DNA of 64,000 nt from Microvirga zambiensis WSM3693 (lineage in GTDB: Bacteria > Pseudomonadota > Alphaproteobacteria > Rhizobiales > Beijerinckiaceae): positions 1-64,000 of the forward strand of contig NZ_JAERQD010000015.1 of the NCBI RefSeq assembly GCF_016735695.1, in the 5' to 3' direction. Positions within the stretch are counted from its first letter, which is position 1. Each line of letters opens with the position of its first letter. The position numbers and the translations under genes were made by a program. Below the pieces are notes generated by a model that made no database searches, had not been told where the DNA came from, and saw nothing but the letters and a program-made list of their open reading frames with translations. Positions 8,647 to 17,040 of the stretch are shown here, piece after piece.

Positions 8647-9666
8647 ATGGATTATCGCAACCTGGGCCGCTCCGGCCTCAAGGTCTCACCGATCTGCCTC
8701 GGCACGATGATGTTCGGCGGCCCGACGGACGAGCCTCTCTCGGCGAGGATCATCGCGAAGGCGCATGAGGCGGGAGTGAATTTCATCGACACCGCCAACG
8801 TCTATAATGAGGGCCGCTCCGAGGAGGTCACGGGGCGCGCCATTGCCCCCGCCCGGTCTCACTGGGTGCTCGCGACGAAGGTGGCGAATGTGATGGGACA
8901 GGGGCCCAACGACCGCGGCCTGTCGCGCCGGCACATCATGGAAGCGGCGGAGGCGAGCTTGCGTCGTCTCGGCACGGATTGGATCGACATCTACTACATT
9001 CACAGGGAAGACTATACCACTCCGCTCGCCGAGACGGTTCGCGCCATGGGCGATCTCGTCCGGCAGGGAAAGATCCGCTACTTCGGCGTCTCGAACCATA
9101 AGGCCTGGCGCGTCGCCGAGATCTGCCGCCTCTGCGACGATCTCGGGATAGACCGCCCCGTCGTGAGCCAGCCCTATTACAACGCCATGAACCGGATGCC
9201 CGAGGTCGAGCATCTGCCTGCCTGCGGCTTTTACGGGCTCGGCGTGGTGCCCTATTCTCCCCTCGCCCGCGGCATCCTCACGGGCAAGTACAGCCCCGAT
9301 GCTCCGCCGCCGGAAACCAGTCGGGCGGGTCGGCAGGACACGCGCATGATGCAGACCGAATGGCGGCCGGAATCGTTAGCGATCGCTCAGGATTTCAAAC
9401 GTCATGCCGAGGCTCGGGGGATCACGCCTGGTCAGTTCGCCGTCTCATGGGTTCTGAACAACCGCTTCGTCACGGCGGTGATCGGCGGCCCACGCACGGA
9501 GGAACAGTGGGACGATTACGTGAAGGCCCTGGATTACCGCTTCACGCCGGAGGACGAAGCCTTCGTCGACGGTCTCGTCGTCGCCGGCCATCCTTCCACG
9601 CCCGGCTACAACGACCCTTCCTATCCGATCGAAGGTCGCTCGCCGCGCACGAGCCCTGCGGGATGA
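8647..9666 (+). CDS. aldo/keto reductase
   Basis: The 339-residue protein is a full-length AKR-fold NADPH-dependent oxidoreductase. The catalytic tetrad is visible: Asp48 and Tyr53 in FIDTANVYNEG, Lys78 in LATKVA and His119 in YYIHRED. It is closest in style to the YajO/YghZ/Tas-like aldo/keto reductases that act on small aldehydes, ketones or sugars. It lies downstream of the SAF-domain oxidoreductase and convergent with the GntR pair. Substrate not predictable. GGAG precedes the ATG at 8647. Confidence 0.85.
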   Translation: MDYRNLGRSGLKVSPICLGTMMFGGPTDEPLSARIIAKAHEAGVNFIDTANVYNEGRSEEVTGRAIAPARSHWVLATKVANVMGQGPNDRGLSRRHIMEAAEASLRRLGTDWIDIYYIHREDYTTPLAETVRAMGDLVRQGKIRYFGVSNHKAWRVAEICRLCDDLGIDRPVVSQPYYNAMNRMPEVEHLPACGFYGLGVVPYSPLARGILTGKYSPDAPPPETSRAGRQDTRMMQTEWRPESLAIAQDFKRHAEARGITPGQFAVSWVLNNRFVTAVIGGPRTEEQWDDYVKALDYRFTPEDEAFVDGLVVAGHPSTPGYNDPSYPIEGRSPRTSPAG

Positions 9667-9795
9667 ACGGAGGTTGGGCGTCCTGGCACAGCCGCCATCG
9701 GCTCATGGGAAGTCGATGGCTTTGCGCATGCTGGGTCCAGTCGCTCTCGAGTGCGGAAGCGTGATGCCGATCCGGCCCGCTTCTCTCTTGTCAGC

Positions 9796-10476
9796 TCAGC
9801 TGATGGTTCCCGTGGCGAGCGCGTGCTCGACGCCGCCGGCAACGTGGCGCCTCAGCACCTCGCAGGCACGCTCGGCATCCCTCTCCAAGGCGCATTGCAG
9901 GAGGAGCGCATGCTCCTCCGCTGCGATGTCGCCGCGGAAGCTCAGAGCGATCATCTGGTAGCGCAGATACTTGTCGAAGACGGCAGCATGGTTGTCGATC
10001 AGCATCTTCGACCCACAGGCCGAGATGAGCGCTTGGTGGAACTGCCAATCGTAGCGTTTCCATTCCTCGGTATGATCCCGCTCGCCTTTCGCCATCCGCT
10101 CCTCCATGCGGGCGAGCCGATGATGGGCGGCAACGACACGTCCTTCCCATTCCATGTCTCCCGCTCGGAACGACTGCTCCAGAGCGCGGCATTCCAGAAG
10201 TTGCCGAAGGGCGGCGATCTCCCTGAGATTCGCGATCGAGACCGGGGCCACCTCGAAGCCCTTCTGGCCTTCGGCGACGACAAGGCGCTCGGAATGGAGG
10301 CGGTTCAGGATTTCGCGAAGCGTGCTGACGCTCGCGCCATAATCGACCTTGAGCCGGTCGAGCTTCAGTTTCTTGCCGGGCAGCAGGCGTCCGAAGATAA
10401 TGTCCGACCTGATCCTCTGATAGGCGCTTTCCCCCACGCTTGCGGGCTGGGCAATTACCTGGACGTCGTCGTTCAT
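9796..10476 (-). CDS. FCD-family GntR transcriptional regulator (copy 2 of a tandem pair)
   Basis: The start at 10476 shares an ATGA with the stop of the preceding regulator, giving 226 aa and implying translational coupling. The N-terminal winged helix-turn-helix (AYQRIRSDIIFGRL ... VSTLREILNRL ... LVVAEGQKGF) is followed by an all-helical FCD ligand domain that usually binds a metal and a carboxylate effector. The HTH is about 70 percent identical by eye to the neighbouring copy and the FCD domains are also clearly paralogous. Likely a metabolite-responsive repressor of the TRAP/AroQ/AroE operon or the SAF/AKR genes nearby (inference). Confidence 0.88.
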   Translation of the reverse strand: MNDDVQVIAQPASVGESAYQRIRSDIIFGRLLPGKKLKLDRLKVDYGASVSTLREILNRLHSERLVVAEGQKGFEVAPVSIANLREIAALRQLLECRALEQSFRAGDMEWEGRVVAAHHRLARMEERMAKGERDHTEEWKRYDWQFHQALISACGSKMLIDNHAAVFDKYLRYQMIALSFRGDIAAEEHALLLQCALERDAERACEVLRRHVAGGVEHALATGTIS

Positions 10477-11141
10477 GACAAGGCCCCGCTCTTCAGCGTG
10501 TAGGCAACGCAGCCATTCACATGCTGGCCGAGCACCTCGCAGGCTTTCTCCGCATCGCGTGCCAGAGCGCAATCCAACAGCGCCCGATGCTCGTTCGCCG
10601 CGATCTCTCCCCTGAAAACGACAGCCACCATCTGATAGCGGAGATACTGGTCGAAGACGCCGCCGTAGAGGTCGAGCAAGGTCTGAGAGCCGCAGGCTTC
10701 GATCAGCACCTGGTGGAATTCCCGGTCATAGCGCTTCCAGAGTTCCGTCCCCTCCTGATCCCCTGCCATCATCCGCCGCTCCATGAAGGCGAGCTTATGG
10801 TGGGCGGCGACGACCCGGCTCTCCCATTCCAGATCGCCCGCGGCGAAGGACAGGCGCAGCGCATAGGTTTCCAGGAGCAACCGCATCGCCGCGACATCCT
10901 CGAAGCCCGCAGGCGATACGGAGGTGACACGGAAACCGCGCTGCCCCTCGGCGACGACCAGGCCCTCCGAGGAAAGCCGGCTGAGAATCTCCCGGAGGGT
11001 GCTGACGCTCGCCCCGTATTCGCCCGCTAACCGATCCAGTCGAAGCCGCGCCCCGGGCTCCAGGCGGCCGAAAATGATGTCCGCGCGGATCCGGTCATAG
11101 GCGCGATCCGCAATCGATGCTGCGAGCAGTTCAATGCTCAT
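10473..11141 (-). CDS. FCD-family GntR transcriptional regulator (copy 1 of a tandem pair)
   Basis: The ATG at 11141 is preceded by GGAAGGGTGA, giving 222 aa. Winged HTH: AYDRIRADIIFGRL, then VSTLREILSRL, then LVVAEGQRGFRV. The FCD domain has the typical WKRYDREFHQ and ANEHRALLDCAL helices that carry metal-binding His and Asp residues. It is read divergently from the TRAP transporter operon, whose start is 372 bases away, which makes that operon the natural target. It overlaps the downstream paralogue by 4 bases (10473-10476). Confidence 0.88.
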   Translation of the reverse strand: MSIELLAASIADRAYDRIRADIIFGRLEPGARLRLDRLAGEYGASVSTLREILSRLSSEGLVVAEGQRGFRVTSVSPAGFEDVAAMRLLLETYALRLSFAAGDLEWESRVVAAHHKLAFMERRMMAGDQEGTELWKRYDREFHQVLIEACGSQTLLDLYGGVFDQYLRYQMVAVVFRGEIAANEHRALLDCALARDAEKACEVLGQHVNGCVAYTLKSGALS

Positions 11142-11210
11142 CCGGTCGTCACCCTTCCCAGGGCCATGATCCAAAAATCTGGCTCATCATTCATTGAAAT
11201 ATGCACAGGC

Positions 11211-11324
11211 CACCTCCCTCCCCCTTGTGGGGAGGGATTGAGGGTGGGGGTGCCGGCGCCAGAGCGTCATTGGCTATCGCCCACTCCCCCCACCTCCCAC
11301 TCCTCCCCACAAGGCTGAGGAGGG
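11211..11324. repeat. C/G-rich intergenic inverted repeat
   Basis: The left part (11211-11252) contains a local palindrome built on CCTCCCC...GGGGAGG with the core CTTGTGGGGAGGG, followed by AGGGTGGGGGTG. The right part (11282-11324) reads CACTCCCCCCACCT and CTCCCCACAAGGCTGAGGAGGG, the inverted counterpart. It looks like a dispersed intergenic repeat placed between the GntR start and the TRAP operon. It is not coding. Confidence 0.7.
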
Positions 11325-11512
11325 TTGTCAAGGCATTATAAGCCAGCCTCTCAGGATCTCCCCATATGCAATCCAGCTACACTGCTTATCATTGTCTGCT
11401 AAAATCGAAAATATCAGATGATTTTTAAAATGCCTATTGATCTTATGAACATCCGAGCGGATAGTTCTAGCCAAGACGCATAAAAGGCGCGGCAAAATAG
11501 GGAGAGGAAACC
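11325..11512 (+). promoter_or_regulatory. AT-richer leader and probable promoter region of the TRAP operon
   Basis: Between the repeat and the DctP start the sequence becomes markedly AT-rich around 11395-11435. AAAATC at 11401-11406 and GATTTT at 11420-11425 form a spaced inverted repeat that could be a regulator site. GGGAGAGGAAACC just before 11513 is a strong ribosome site. No confident -35/-10 pair was found. Confidence 0.35.
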
Positions 11513-12505
11513 ATGGGATTTGATATCAATCGGCGTGTCATGATGGCTGCAGGCGCAGCCCTTCTGGCTTGGGGCGTGGCCGGCCCCGCCGCGGCACAGG
11601 CGCCCACGAACCTGCGGTTCTCCGCCGTCTTCTCGGAGCAGGACATCCGGGCCGGGATGATGAAGCAGTTCGGCGAGGCGGTGAAGGCGCAAGGCTTCAA
11701 CCTGCAGCCCTATTACGGCGGCACGCTGTTCAAGCAGGGCACCGAGCTCGTCGCCATGCAGCGCGGCAATCTCGAGATGGGCAACATCGCGCCGCAGGAC
11801 ATCTCCAACCAGATTCCGGAATGGTCGATCGTCACCTCGGCCTATCTGTTCCGCGATGCCGATCACCTGAAGAAGGTGTTCGCGAGCGATGTCGGACAGC
11901 AGCTGAAAAAGATGGCGTCCGAGAAACTGGGCATCCACATCCTCGGGCCGACTTATTTCGGCGCCCGGCATGTGGGCCTGAAGCCGAACAAGAAGATTAG
12001 CAAGCCGGAAGATCTCGCCGGCATCAAGCTGCGCATGCCCGGCGGCGATGCCTGGCAGTTCCTCGGCCAGTCGCTGGGCGCCAATCCGACGCCGATGGCC
12101 TATGCGGAGGTTTATACCGGTCTCCAGACAGGCGCCATCGACGGCCAGGACAATCCGCTGCCGAACGTGCAGAACATGAAGTTCTACGAGGTCATGTCGC
12201 AGATCGCGTTGACCTCGCATCTCGTCGGCTTCGACCTTCTCGCCGTATCCAACAAGGTCTGGGACGCCATGTCGCCCGAGAAGAAGGCGGCCTTCCAGGC
12301 GGCTGCCGACAAGGCGATGGAGTGGAGCACGCAGGAGCACCTGAAGCAGGAGTCGCAGCTCGCGACCTTCTTCAAGGAGAAGGGGCTCGACGTCTATACC
12401 CCCGACCTGAAGGCCTTCCGCGAATTCGCGCAGAAGAAGTACCTTGCCTCCGATCTGGCGAAAAGCTGGCCGGCCGGCATGGTCGACAAGATCAACGCGA
12501 TGTAG
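11513..12505 (+). CDS. TRAP transporter substrate-binding protein, DctP family
   Basis: This 330-aa protein has a signal peptide (NRRVMMAAGAALLAWG, cleavage near AAAQ at residue 29), possibly Tat-type because of the arginine pair. The body matches DctP/TAXI-type periplasmic receptors that trap carboxylate or sugar-acid ligands. The conserved region around residue 170 (LAGIKLRMPGGDAW) holds the family arginine that salt-bridges the ligand carboxylate. First gene of a five-gene operon with DctQ, DctM, a dehydroquinase-like gene and a shikimate/quinate dehydrogenase, suggesting a quinate, shikimate or related cyclic acid as ligand (inference). Confidence 0.92.
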   Translation: MGFDINRRVMMAAGAALLAWGVAGPAAAQAPTNLRFSAVFSEQDIRAGMMKQFGEAVKAQGFNLQPYYGGTLFKQGTELVAMQRGNLEMGNIAPQDISNQIPEWSIVTSAYLFRDADHLKKVFASDVGQQLKKMASEKLGIHILGPTYFGARHVGLKPNKKISKPEDLAGIKLRMPGGDAWQFLGQSLGANPTPMAYAEVYTGLQTGAIDGQDNPLPNVQNMKFYEVMSQIALTSHLVGFDLLAVSNKVWDAMSPEKKAAFQAAADKAMEWSTQEHLKQESQLATFFKEKGLDVYTPDLKAFREFAQKKYLASDLAKSWPAGMVDKINAM

Positions 12506-12520
12506 GGCTCAATATCTCGG

Positions 12521-12560
12521 CTGCCGAGTGCCAAGCGCTCGGCAGTCCTTTTCCATTTTT
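12521..12560 (+). terminator. hairpin with T-rich tail between TRAP receptor and permease genes
   Basis: CTGCCGAG at 12521-12528 pairs with CTCGGCAG at 12538-12545 across a 9-base loop, followed by TCCTTTTCCATTTTT. It looks like an intrinsic terminator or attenuator that lets the receptor be made in excess over the permease subunits. Confidence 0.65.
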
Positions 12561-12592
12561 GTTCAGCGCCTTCTCACGAAGGGAGCGCTCTC

Positions 12593-13111
12593 ATGACCTC
12601 ATCGTTGCGGGCAATCGGCTCGTGGCTTGCCTTGCGCGCGGAGAACATCGCCGCCGCAATGCTGGCCGCGATGTTCGCGGCCTTCCTGCTGCAGATCGCC
12701 TTCCGCTATCTCTTGGGCCTCCCCATCGGATGGACGCATGAAATCAGCGTCATCCTCTGGCTCTGGCTCGTCCTGTGGGGCGCCTCCTTCGTCGTCACTG
12801 AGCGCGAGGAGATCCGCTTCGACATCATCTACGGGGCCGTCGGCCCCGGACCGCGCCGCGTGATGGCGCTGATCAGCGCATTCGCGGTGATCGTGCTCTA
12901 CACCATCTCGCTTCCGGCGGTCACCGACTACGTCACCTTCATGAAGGTGGAGCGGACGAGTTATCTCAAGATCAGATTCGACTGGCTGTTCTCGATCTAC
13001 ATCGTCTTCGCGGTCGCCACCATCATCCGCTACATCTGGATCGCCTGGCAGGCTCTGCGAGGCGTGGCGCCGGATGAATTCGATCCCACCAAGGCGAGCT
13101 CCGGCGTATGA
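12593..13111 (+). CDS. TRAP transporter small permease subunit, DctQ family
   Basis: The 172-aa protein has four predicted membrane helices (about 16-36, 46-66, 85-105 and 130-150), the build of DctQ. The conserved WTHEISVILWLWLVLWGASF stretch around residues 44-63 is a hallmark of these subunits. It pairs with DctM in the inner membrane to form the transport module driven by the sodium or proton gradient. GAAGGGAG precedes the start, and the gene overlaps dctM by ATGA. Confidence 0.9.
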   Translation: MTSSLRAIGSWLALRAENIAAAMLAAMFAAFLLQIAFRYLLGLPIGWTHEISVILWLWLVLWGASFVVTEREEIRFDIIYGAVGPGPRRVMALISAFAVIVLYTISLPAVTDYVTFMKVERTSYLKIRFDWLFSIYIVFAVATIIRYIWIAWQALRGVAPDEFDPTKASSGV

Positions 13112-14409
13112 ACCTGACAAGCCCATTCTCAATCTCGCTCGTTGCGATCACCGCCCTCGCCTTTCTCGGTCTGCCGATCGGCCATTCGATGATCGCGGGC
13201 TCGATCCTGTACCTGCTTCTGGCGGGACTGGACATGGGAACGGCCGCCGAGCAGCTGCTCAACGGCATGTATTCCAACTATGTCATTCTCTCAGTGCCTT
13301 TGTTCATCCTGGCAGCCGAGTTCATGAACATCGGCAGCATGACCGACAGGCTCATGGCATTCTGCAACGCCTTGGTCGGCCGCTTCCGCGGCGGCCTCGC
13401 CCAGGTCAACATCCTGCAGAGCATCATCTTCGCCGGAATGTCCGGCTCAGCCATCGCAGATGCCGCCGGCACGGGACGGATGATGCAGGTCATGATGACC
13501 CGAGACGGCCGCTACACACCGAGCTATGCCGCGGCACTCACCGCCGTCTCTTCCGTGATCGGGCCGATCATCCCGCCCTCGATCCCGATGGTGCTCTATG
13601 CGCTCGTATCGGATGCCTCCATCGGCTTTCTCTTCCTCGGCGGCGTCATTCCGGGCCTGCTGATGGCCTTGGCCCAGATGATCATCGTGGCGATCACGGC
13701 CCGCCGCAAGAATTTCCCGGTCGAGAAGCCCGTCCCCTTAAGGAAAATTCCGAGGATCACCTGGGAGGCTTTCCCCTCCCTCATGATGCCGGTCGTCCTG
13801 CTCGGCGGCATCTATAGCGGGGTGATGACTCCGACCGAGGCCGCGGCCGTCGCGGCGGGTTATGCGCTCCTGATCTCGGCCGGCCTTTACCGCAGCGTGA
13901 GCTGGCGCGACTTCTACAAGGCGCTCGCCGTCAGCGCGCGTACGACGTCCTCCATCGGCATGCTGATCGCGGGCGCGCTGGTGTTCAACTATGTCATCAC
14001 CGTCGAGAACATTCCGGAAGGCGTCAAGGCGCTGCTCGAAGGCTGGGACCTCTCGCCGATCGGCTTCCTGATCTTCGTCAACGTTCTGCTGCTGCTCCTC
14101 GGCTGCGTGCTGGAGGGAACAGCGATCCTGCTCATCGTCGTGCCCGTTTTCATCCCGACGGCGCAGGCGCTCGGTATCGACCTCGTGCATTTCGGTGTCG
14201 TGGTCGTCGTCAACATCATGATCGGGCTGATCACGCCGCCCTATGGACTGCTCCTGTTCATCATGGCGAACATCTCGGGTGAGCCTCTGCGCGACATCGT
14301 TCGGGACACGCTACCCTTCCTCTTCGCAATGATCGTCGCCCTCGCGATCATGACATTCGTCCCCGAAACCGTGCTCTGGCTGCCGCGCCTCTTCGGCTAC
14401 CAGGGTTGA
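13108..14409 (+). CDS. TRAP transporter large permease subunit, DctM family
   Basis: At 433 aa with about 12 hydrophobic segments, this is the transmembrane channel subunit of the TRAP importer. Family landmarks include SVPLFILAAEFMN near residue 65, AGMSGSAIADAAGTG near 110, VIGPIIPPSIPMVLY near 150 and the C-terminal GLITPPYGLLLF near 373. It is translationally coupled to dctQ through a 4-base overlap and followed after 24 bases by the dehydroquinase-like gene. Confidence 0.93.
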   Translation: MNLTSPFSISLVAITALAFLGLPIGHSMIAGSILYLLLAGLDMGTAAEQLLNGMYSNYVILSVPLFILAAEFMNIGSMTDRLMAFCNALVGRFRGGLAQVNILQSIIFAGMSGSAIADAAGTGRMMQVMMTRDGRYTPSYAAALTAVSSVIGPIIPPSIPMVLYALVSDASIGFLFLGGVIPGLLMALAQMIIVAITARRKNFPVEKPVPLRKIPRITWEAFPSLMMPVVLLGGIYSGVMTPTEAAAVAAGYALLISAGLYRSVSWRDFYKALAVSARTTSSIGMLIAGALVFNYVITVENIPEGVKALLEGWDLSPIGFLIFVNVLLLLLGCVLEGTAILLIVVPVFIPTAQALGIDLVHFGVVVVVNIMIGLITPPYGLLLFIMANISGEPLRDIVRDTLPFLFAMIVALAIMTFVPETVLWLPRLFGYQG

Positions 14410-14433
14410 ACCGGCTCCCGTGAGAGAAAAGCA

Positions 14434-14886
14434 ATGATGAGCAGACCGATCTATATTCTCAACGGGCCCAATCTCAATCGCCTCGGCACGCGTGAGCCCG
14501 AAATCTACGGCCGCACGACGCTCGCCGAAGTGGAGACCATGTGCCGCGAGGCGGCCGGAGACAATCCCATCGTCTTCAAGCAGTCGAACCGGGAATACGA
14601 AATCATCGACTGGGTTCACGAGGCCATCGATCAGGGGAGCGGGATCATCATCAATCCTGCCGCCTTCACCTTCACCTCCATGGCGATCATGGACGCCTTG
14701 AAGATGTTTCCCGGTCCTCTCATCGAGCTGCACATCTCGAACATCCACCGCCGCGAGCAGATCTACCACAAGTCCTATGTCTCGCCTGTGGCAACGGCCG
14801 TGATCGCAGGCCTCGGAACGAACGGCTATCCGGTTGCCGTCAAAGCCGTCCTCGACATGATCGCGAAGGCATCCGTAAAGGCGTGA
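14434..14886 (+). CDS. type II 3-dehydroquinate dehydratase-like protein with an altered substrate-site residue
   Basis: The 150-aa length and flavodoxin-like fold signature (LNGPNLNRLGTREPEIYG) identify the AroQ family, which interconverts 3-dehydroquinate and 3-dehydroshikimate. Asn13, Arg20, the catalytic Tyr25, Asn74 and the catalytic His100 in ELHISNIH are all present. The substrate-binding histidine of the usual YTHTS motif is Phe80 here (AAFTFTS, codon 14671-14673). The gene sits in a TRAP/AroE operon rather than with biosynthetic genes, so a catabolic or altered-substrate role is likely. Family confidence is high, exact reaction moderate. Confidence 0.85.
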   Translation: MMSRPIYILNGPNLNRLGTREPEIYGRTTLAEVETMCREAAGDNPIVFKQSNREYEIIDWVHEAIDQGSGIIINPAAFTFTSMAIMDALKMFPGPLIELHISNIHRREQIYHKSYVSPVATAVIAGLGTNGYPVAVKAVLDMIAKASVKA

Positions 14887-14891
14887 ACCCC

Positions 14892-15791
14892 ATGACGGGC
14901 GGTCGACCAACCGCAGCTGACCTCGATGACGATGCCGGACAGCTGGCTAGCCTGCCTTCCATTCTCGTGGGGCTGGTCGGCGCCGGGATCCAGGCGTCCC
15001 GCACGCCCCGGCTCCATGAGCGGGAGGGCGCCCGGCAGGGGCTGCGCTACGTCTACAAGCCGATCGACCTGGAGGCGCTCGGCCTCGCTGCGGACGCGCT
15101 GCCGGACATTCTGACGGCGGCGCAGCGCTTCGGCTTCGCCGGCCTCAACATCACCCATCCGTGCAAGCAGGCCGTCATCCCTCTCCTCGACGACCTGTCG
15201 CCGGATGCGGCGGCGCTGGGGGCCGTCAACACGGTCGTTCTGAAGGACGGCCGGCGTGTCGGGCACAACACGGACTGGCGGGGCTTCGCCGAAAGCTTCC
15301 GGCGCGAGTTGCACGATGTGCGGCGCGAAAGGGTCGTCCAGTTCGGCGCGGGCGGCGCGGGTGCCGCCGTCGCCCATGCACTTCTAACCCAGGGCGTCGG
15401 CGAGGTCGTTCTGATCGACACCGATCAGGCCCGTGCCGAGACCCTCGCCGCTTCCCTGCGGGAGAGGTTCGGGGGCGGACGCGTCTCCTTCTTTTCCTCG
15501 GTCGAGAACGCGGTGGCGGCAGCCGACGGCATCGTCAACACGACCCCGCTCGGCATGGCGAAGTACCCCGGAACTGCTTTGCCGGTCGGCCTGCTTCGTC
15601 CCGATCTCTGGGTGGCCGACATCGTCTATTTTCCGCTTGAGACAGAGCTTCTGCGTCAGGCGCGAGCCCGCGGATGCCGCACCATGTCCGGCGGCGGCAT
15701 GGCGGTCTTCCAGGCGGTCGGAGCCTTCAGGCTCTTCACAGGCCTCGATCCCGACGCCTCACGGATGCTCCGGCATTTCGAAGAAATGTGA
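14892..15791 (+). CDS. shikimate/quinate 5-dehydrogenase family protein
   Basis: ATG at 14892 lies 5 bases after the AroQ-like stop, giving 299 aa. The substrate-site motif is SRTP (residues 36-39, normally SxSP). Catalytic Lys92 is in NITHPCK, GAVNTV and HNTDWRGF with Asp128 follow, then the NAD(P) motif GAGGAGAAV near 152 and NTTPLGM near 210. The Thr in SRTP is a substitution also seen in catabolic quinate/shikimate dehydrogenases. With the TRAP importer and AroQ-like gene it would make an uptake-plus-oxidation module for quinate or shikimate (inference). A dehydroshikimate dehydratase was not found in the window. Confidence 0.85.
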   Translation: MTGGRPTAADLDDDAGQLASLPSILVGLVGAGIQASRTPRLHEREGARQGLRYVYKPIDLEALGLAADALPDILTAAQRFGFAGLNITHPCKQAVIPLLDDLSPDAAALGAVNTVVLKDGRRVGHNTDWRGFAESFRRELHDVRRERVVQFGAGGAGAAVAHALLTQGVGEVVLIDTDQARAETLAASLRERFGGGRVSFFSSVENAVAAADGIVNTTPLGMAKYPGTALPVGLLRPDLWVADIVYFPLETELLRQARARGCRTMSGGGMAVFQAVGAFRLFTGLDPDASRMLRHFEEM

Positions 15792-15809
15792 TACCCCGGG
15801 GGCCGCAAG

Positions 15810-17024
15810 CTAACCGGCTGTCATCCTCGCTCTTGCGGCTCGACGCGAACCGAGGTTCCATGCGGGTCTTGTAAGCAGCGCGTGATGGAGTTCGTCCACG
15901 TGACGAACCGATTGCAGCGCCTCGAGCATCGGCTCGCAGATCAGGCGCTCGCCACAGGGGTCCCGGTGGCAGACAGGGTCCCAAAGCCCCATCGGCGTCC
16001 AGATTTCGGGATCGTGCCATTCGGGCATGCCGAGGATCGGGTAGAGGCACACGCCGCGGATCGGAATGCCGTCGAGGAGAAGCGTCTCGGCCTCCTCCGC
16101 GACTTCTCGAAGCCAGCGACCCCGGCTGTCGCCGATATGGCTGGTTTCCGTGATCATCACCTCGTTTCCATAGCGCGTCCATACCGAGCGCACGAGGTTG
16201 CTCAGAGACCAGCGGCGTGGATCATCGTCCGCAAGCGGCGAGACAACCCCGTCGGCACCCGCCGTGGCGCCCCATTCCCACTGGTTCGTCCAATAGTAAT
16301 TGATGCCCACCACATCGAGGTGCTTCCGGCTGCCGCCGAGTTCCGGCAGGAGACGCCCGCAGAGCATGTCCCAGCTCTGGAATACGAGGCGCTCGTTGAA
16401 GTCGCGCGCGCCCTCCGCCATCTCCGGCCGACCATTCGGCGTAGCCACGCGACACAGAGGATCCACATTGACGATGCGCGCTTCCGGCGCTGCCGCCCAC
16501 AAGGCGTTGATGCCCTCGATGGAAGCCCGCGTGAGAGCGACCTTCAGATCCCAGCCGCGCCCGGTCTCATGCGGTGCGAACAGACCTTTTTCGCCCCCGG
16601 CATAGGCCATGAAGGAAGGCTCGTTCACCGGCGTGAAGGCACAGGTTCCTTCGGTGCGTGCGGCGATATAGCGGCCGATGGCGTAGCAGTAATCGGCAAA
16701 GTGCTTGGGAAAATCCTCGCTCCAGGGGTCCAGGCCTCGCGGATAGCCGTAATGGAAGAGATCCCAGATCACCTCCACATTGTGGCGCTGCGCCGCCTCG
16801 ACGAAAGGCGCGACCGTGGAGAAGTCGTAGCGCCCGCGCCCCAGATCCACGAGCGGCCAGCGGATCGTTTCGCGGGCGGCATGAATGTCGAGGGAAGCCA
16901 GTTGTCGGTAATCCTCATCGACAGTCAGGTCATGGCCTGTTGCGACCACCTGGTCGAACCATTGCCCGTGCCGGTTATAGCCGGTCGAACCCTCGAAACC
17001 GGCGAGAAAGAAACTTCGGTACAT
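15810..17024 (-). CDS. GH1-like (clan GH-A) glycoside hydrolase, second of a tandem pair
   Basis: GGGGAGAA upstream of the ATG at 17024 sets the start (404 aa). The fold is a (beta/alpha)8 barrel: the acid/base Glu135 is in FTPVNEPS after strand 4 and the nucleophile Glu293 in MITETSHIG after strand 7. There is no signal peptide, so it should act in the cytoplasm. It is short for GH1 (usually 440-480 aa) and lacks the classical TENG sequence. It begins 16 bases after the first GH1-like gene ends, and the two are distant paralogues. The glycosidic substrate is unknown. Confidence 0.8.
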   Translation of the reverse strand: MYRSFFLAGFEGSTGYNRHGQWFDQVVATGHDLTVDEDYRQLASLDIHAARETIRWPLVDLGRGRYDFSTVAPFVEAAQRHNVEVIWDLFHYGYPRGLDPWSEDFPKHFADYCYAIGRYIAARTEGTCAFTPVNEPSFMAYAGGEKGLFAPHETGRGWDLKVALTRASIEGINALWAAAPEARIVNVDPLCRVATPNGRPEMAEGARDFNERLVFQSWDMLCGRLLPELGGSRKHLDVVGINYYWTNQWEWGATAGADGVVSPLADDDPRRWSLSNLVRSVWTRYGNEVMITETSHIGDSRGRWLREVAEEAETLLLDGIPIRGVCLYPILGMPEWHDPEIWTPMGLWDPVCHRDPCGERLICEPMLEALQSVRHVDELHHALLTRPAWNLGSRRAARARMTAG

Positions 17025-17040
17025 CCCGCTTCTCCCCTTT

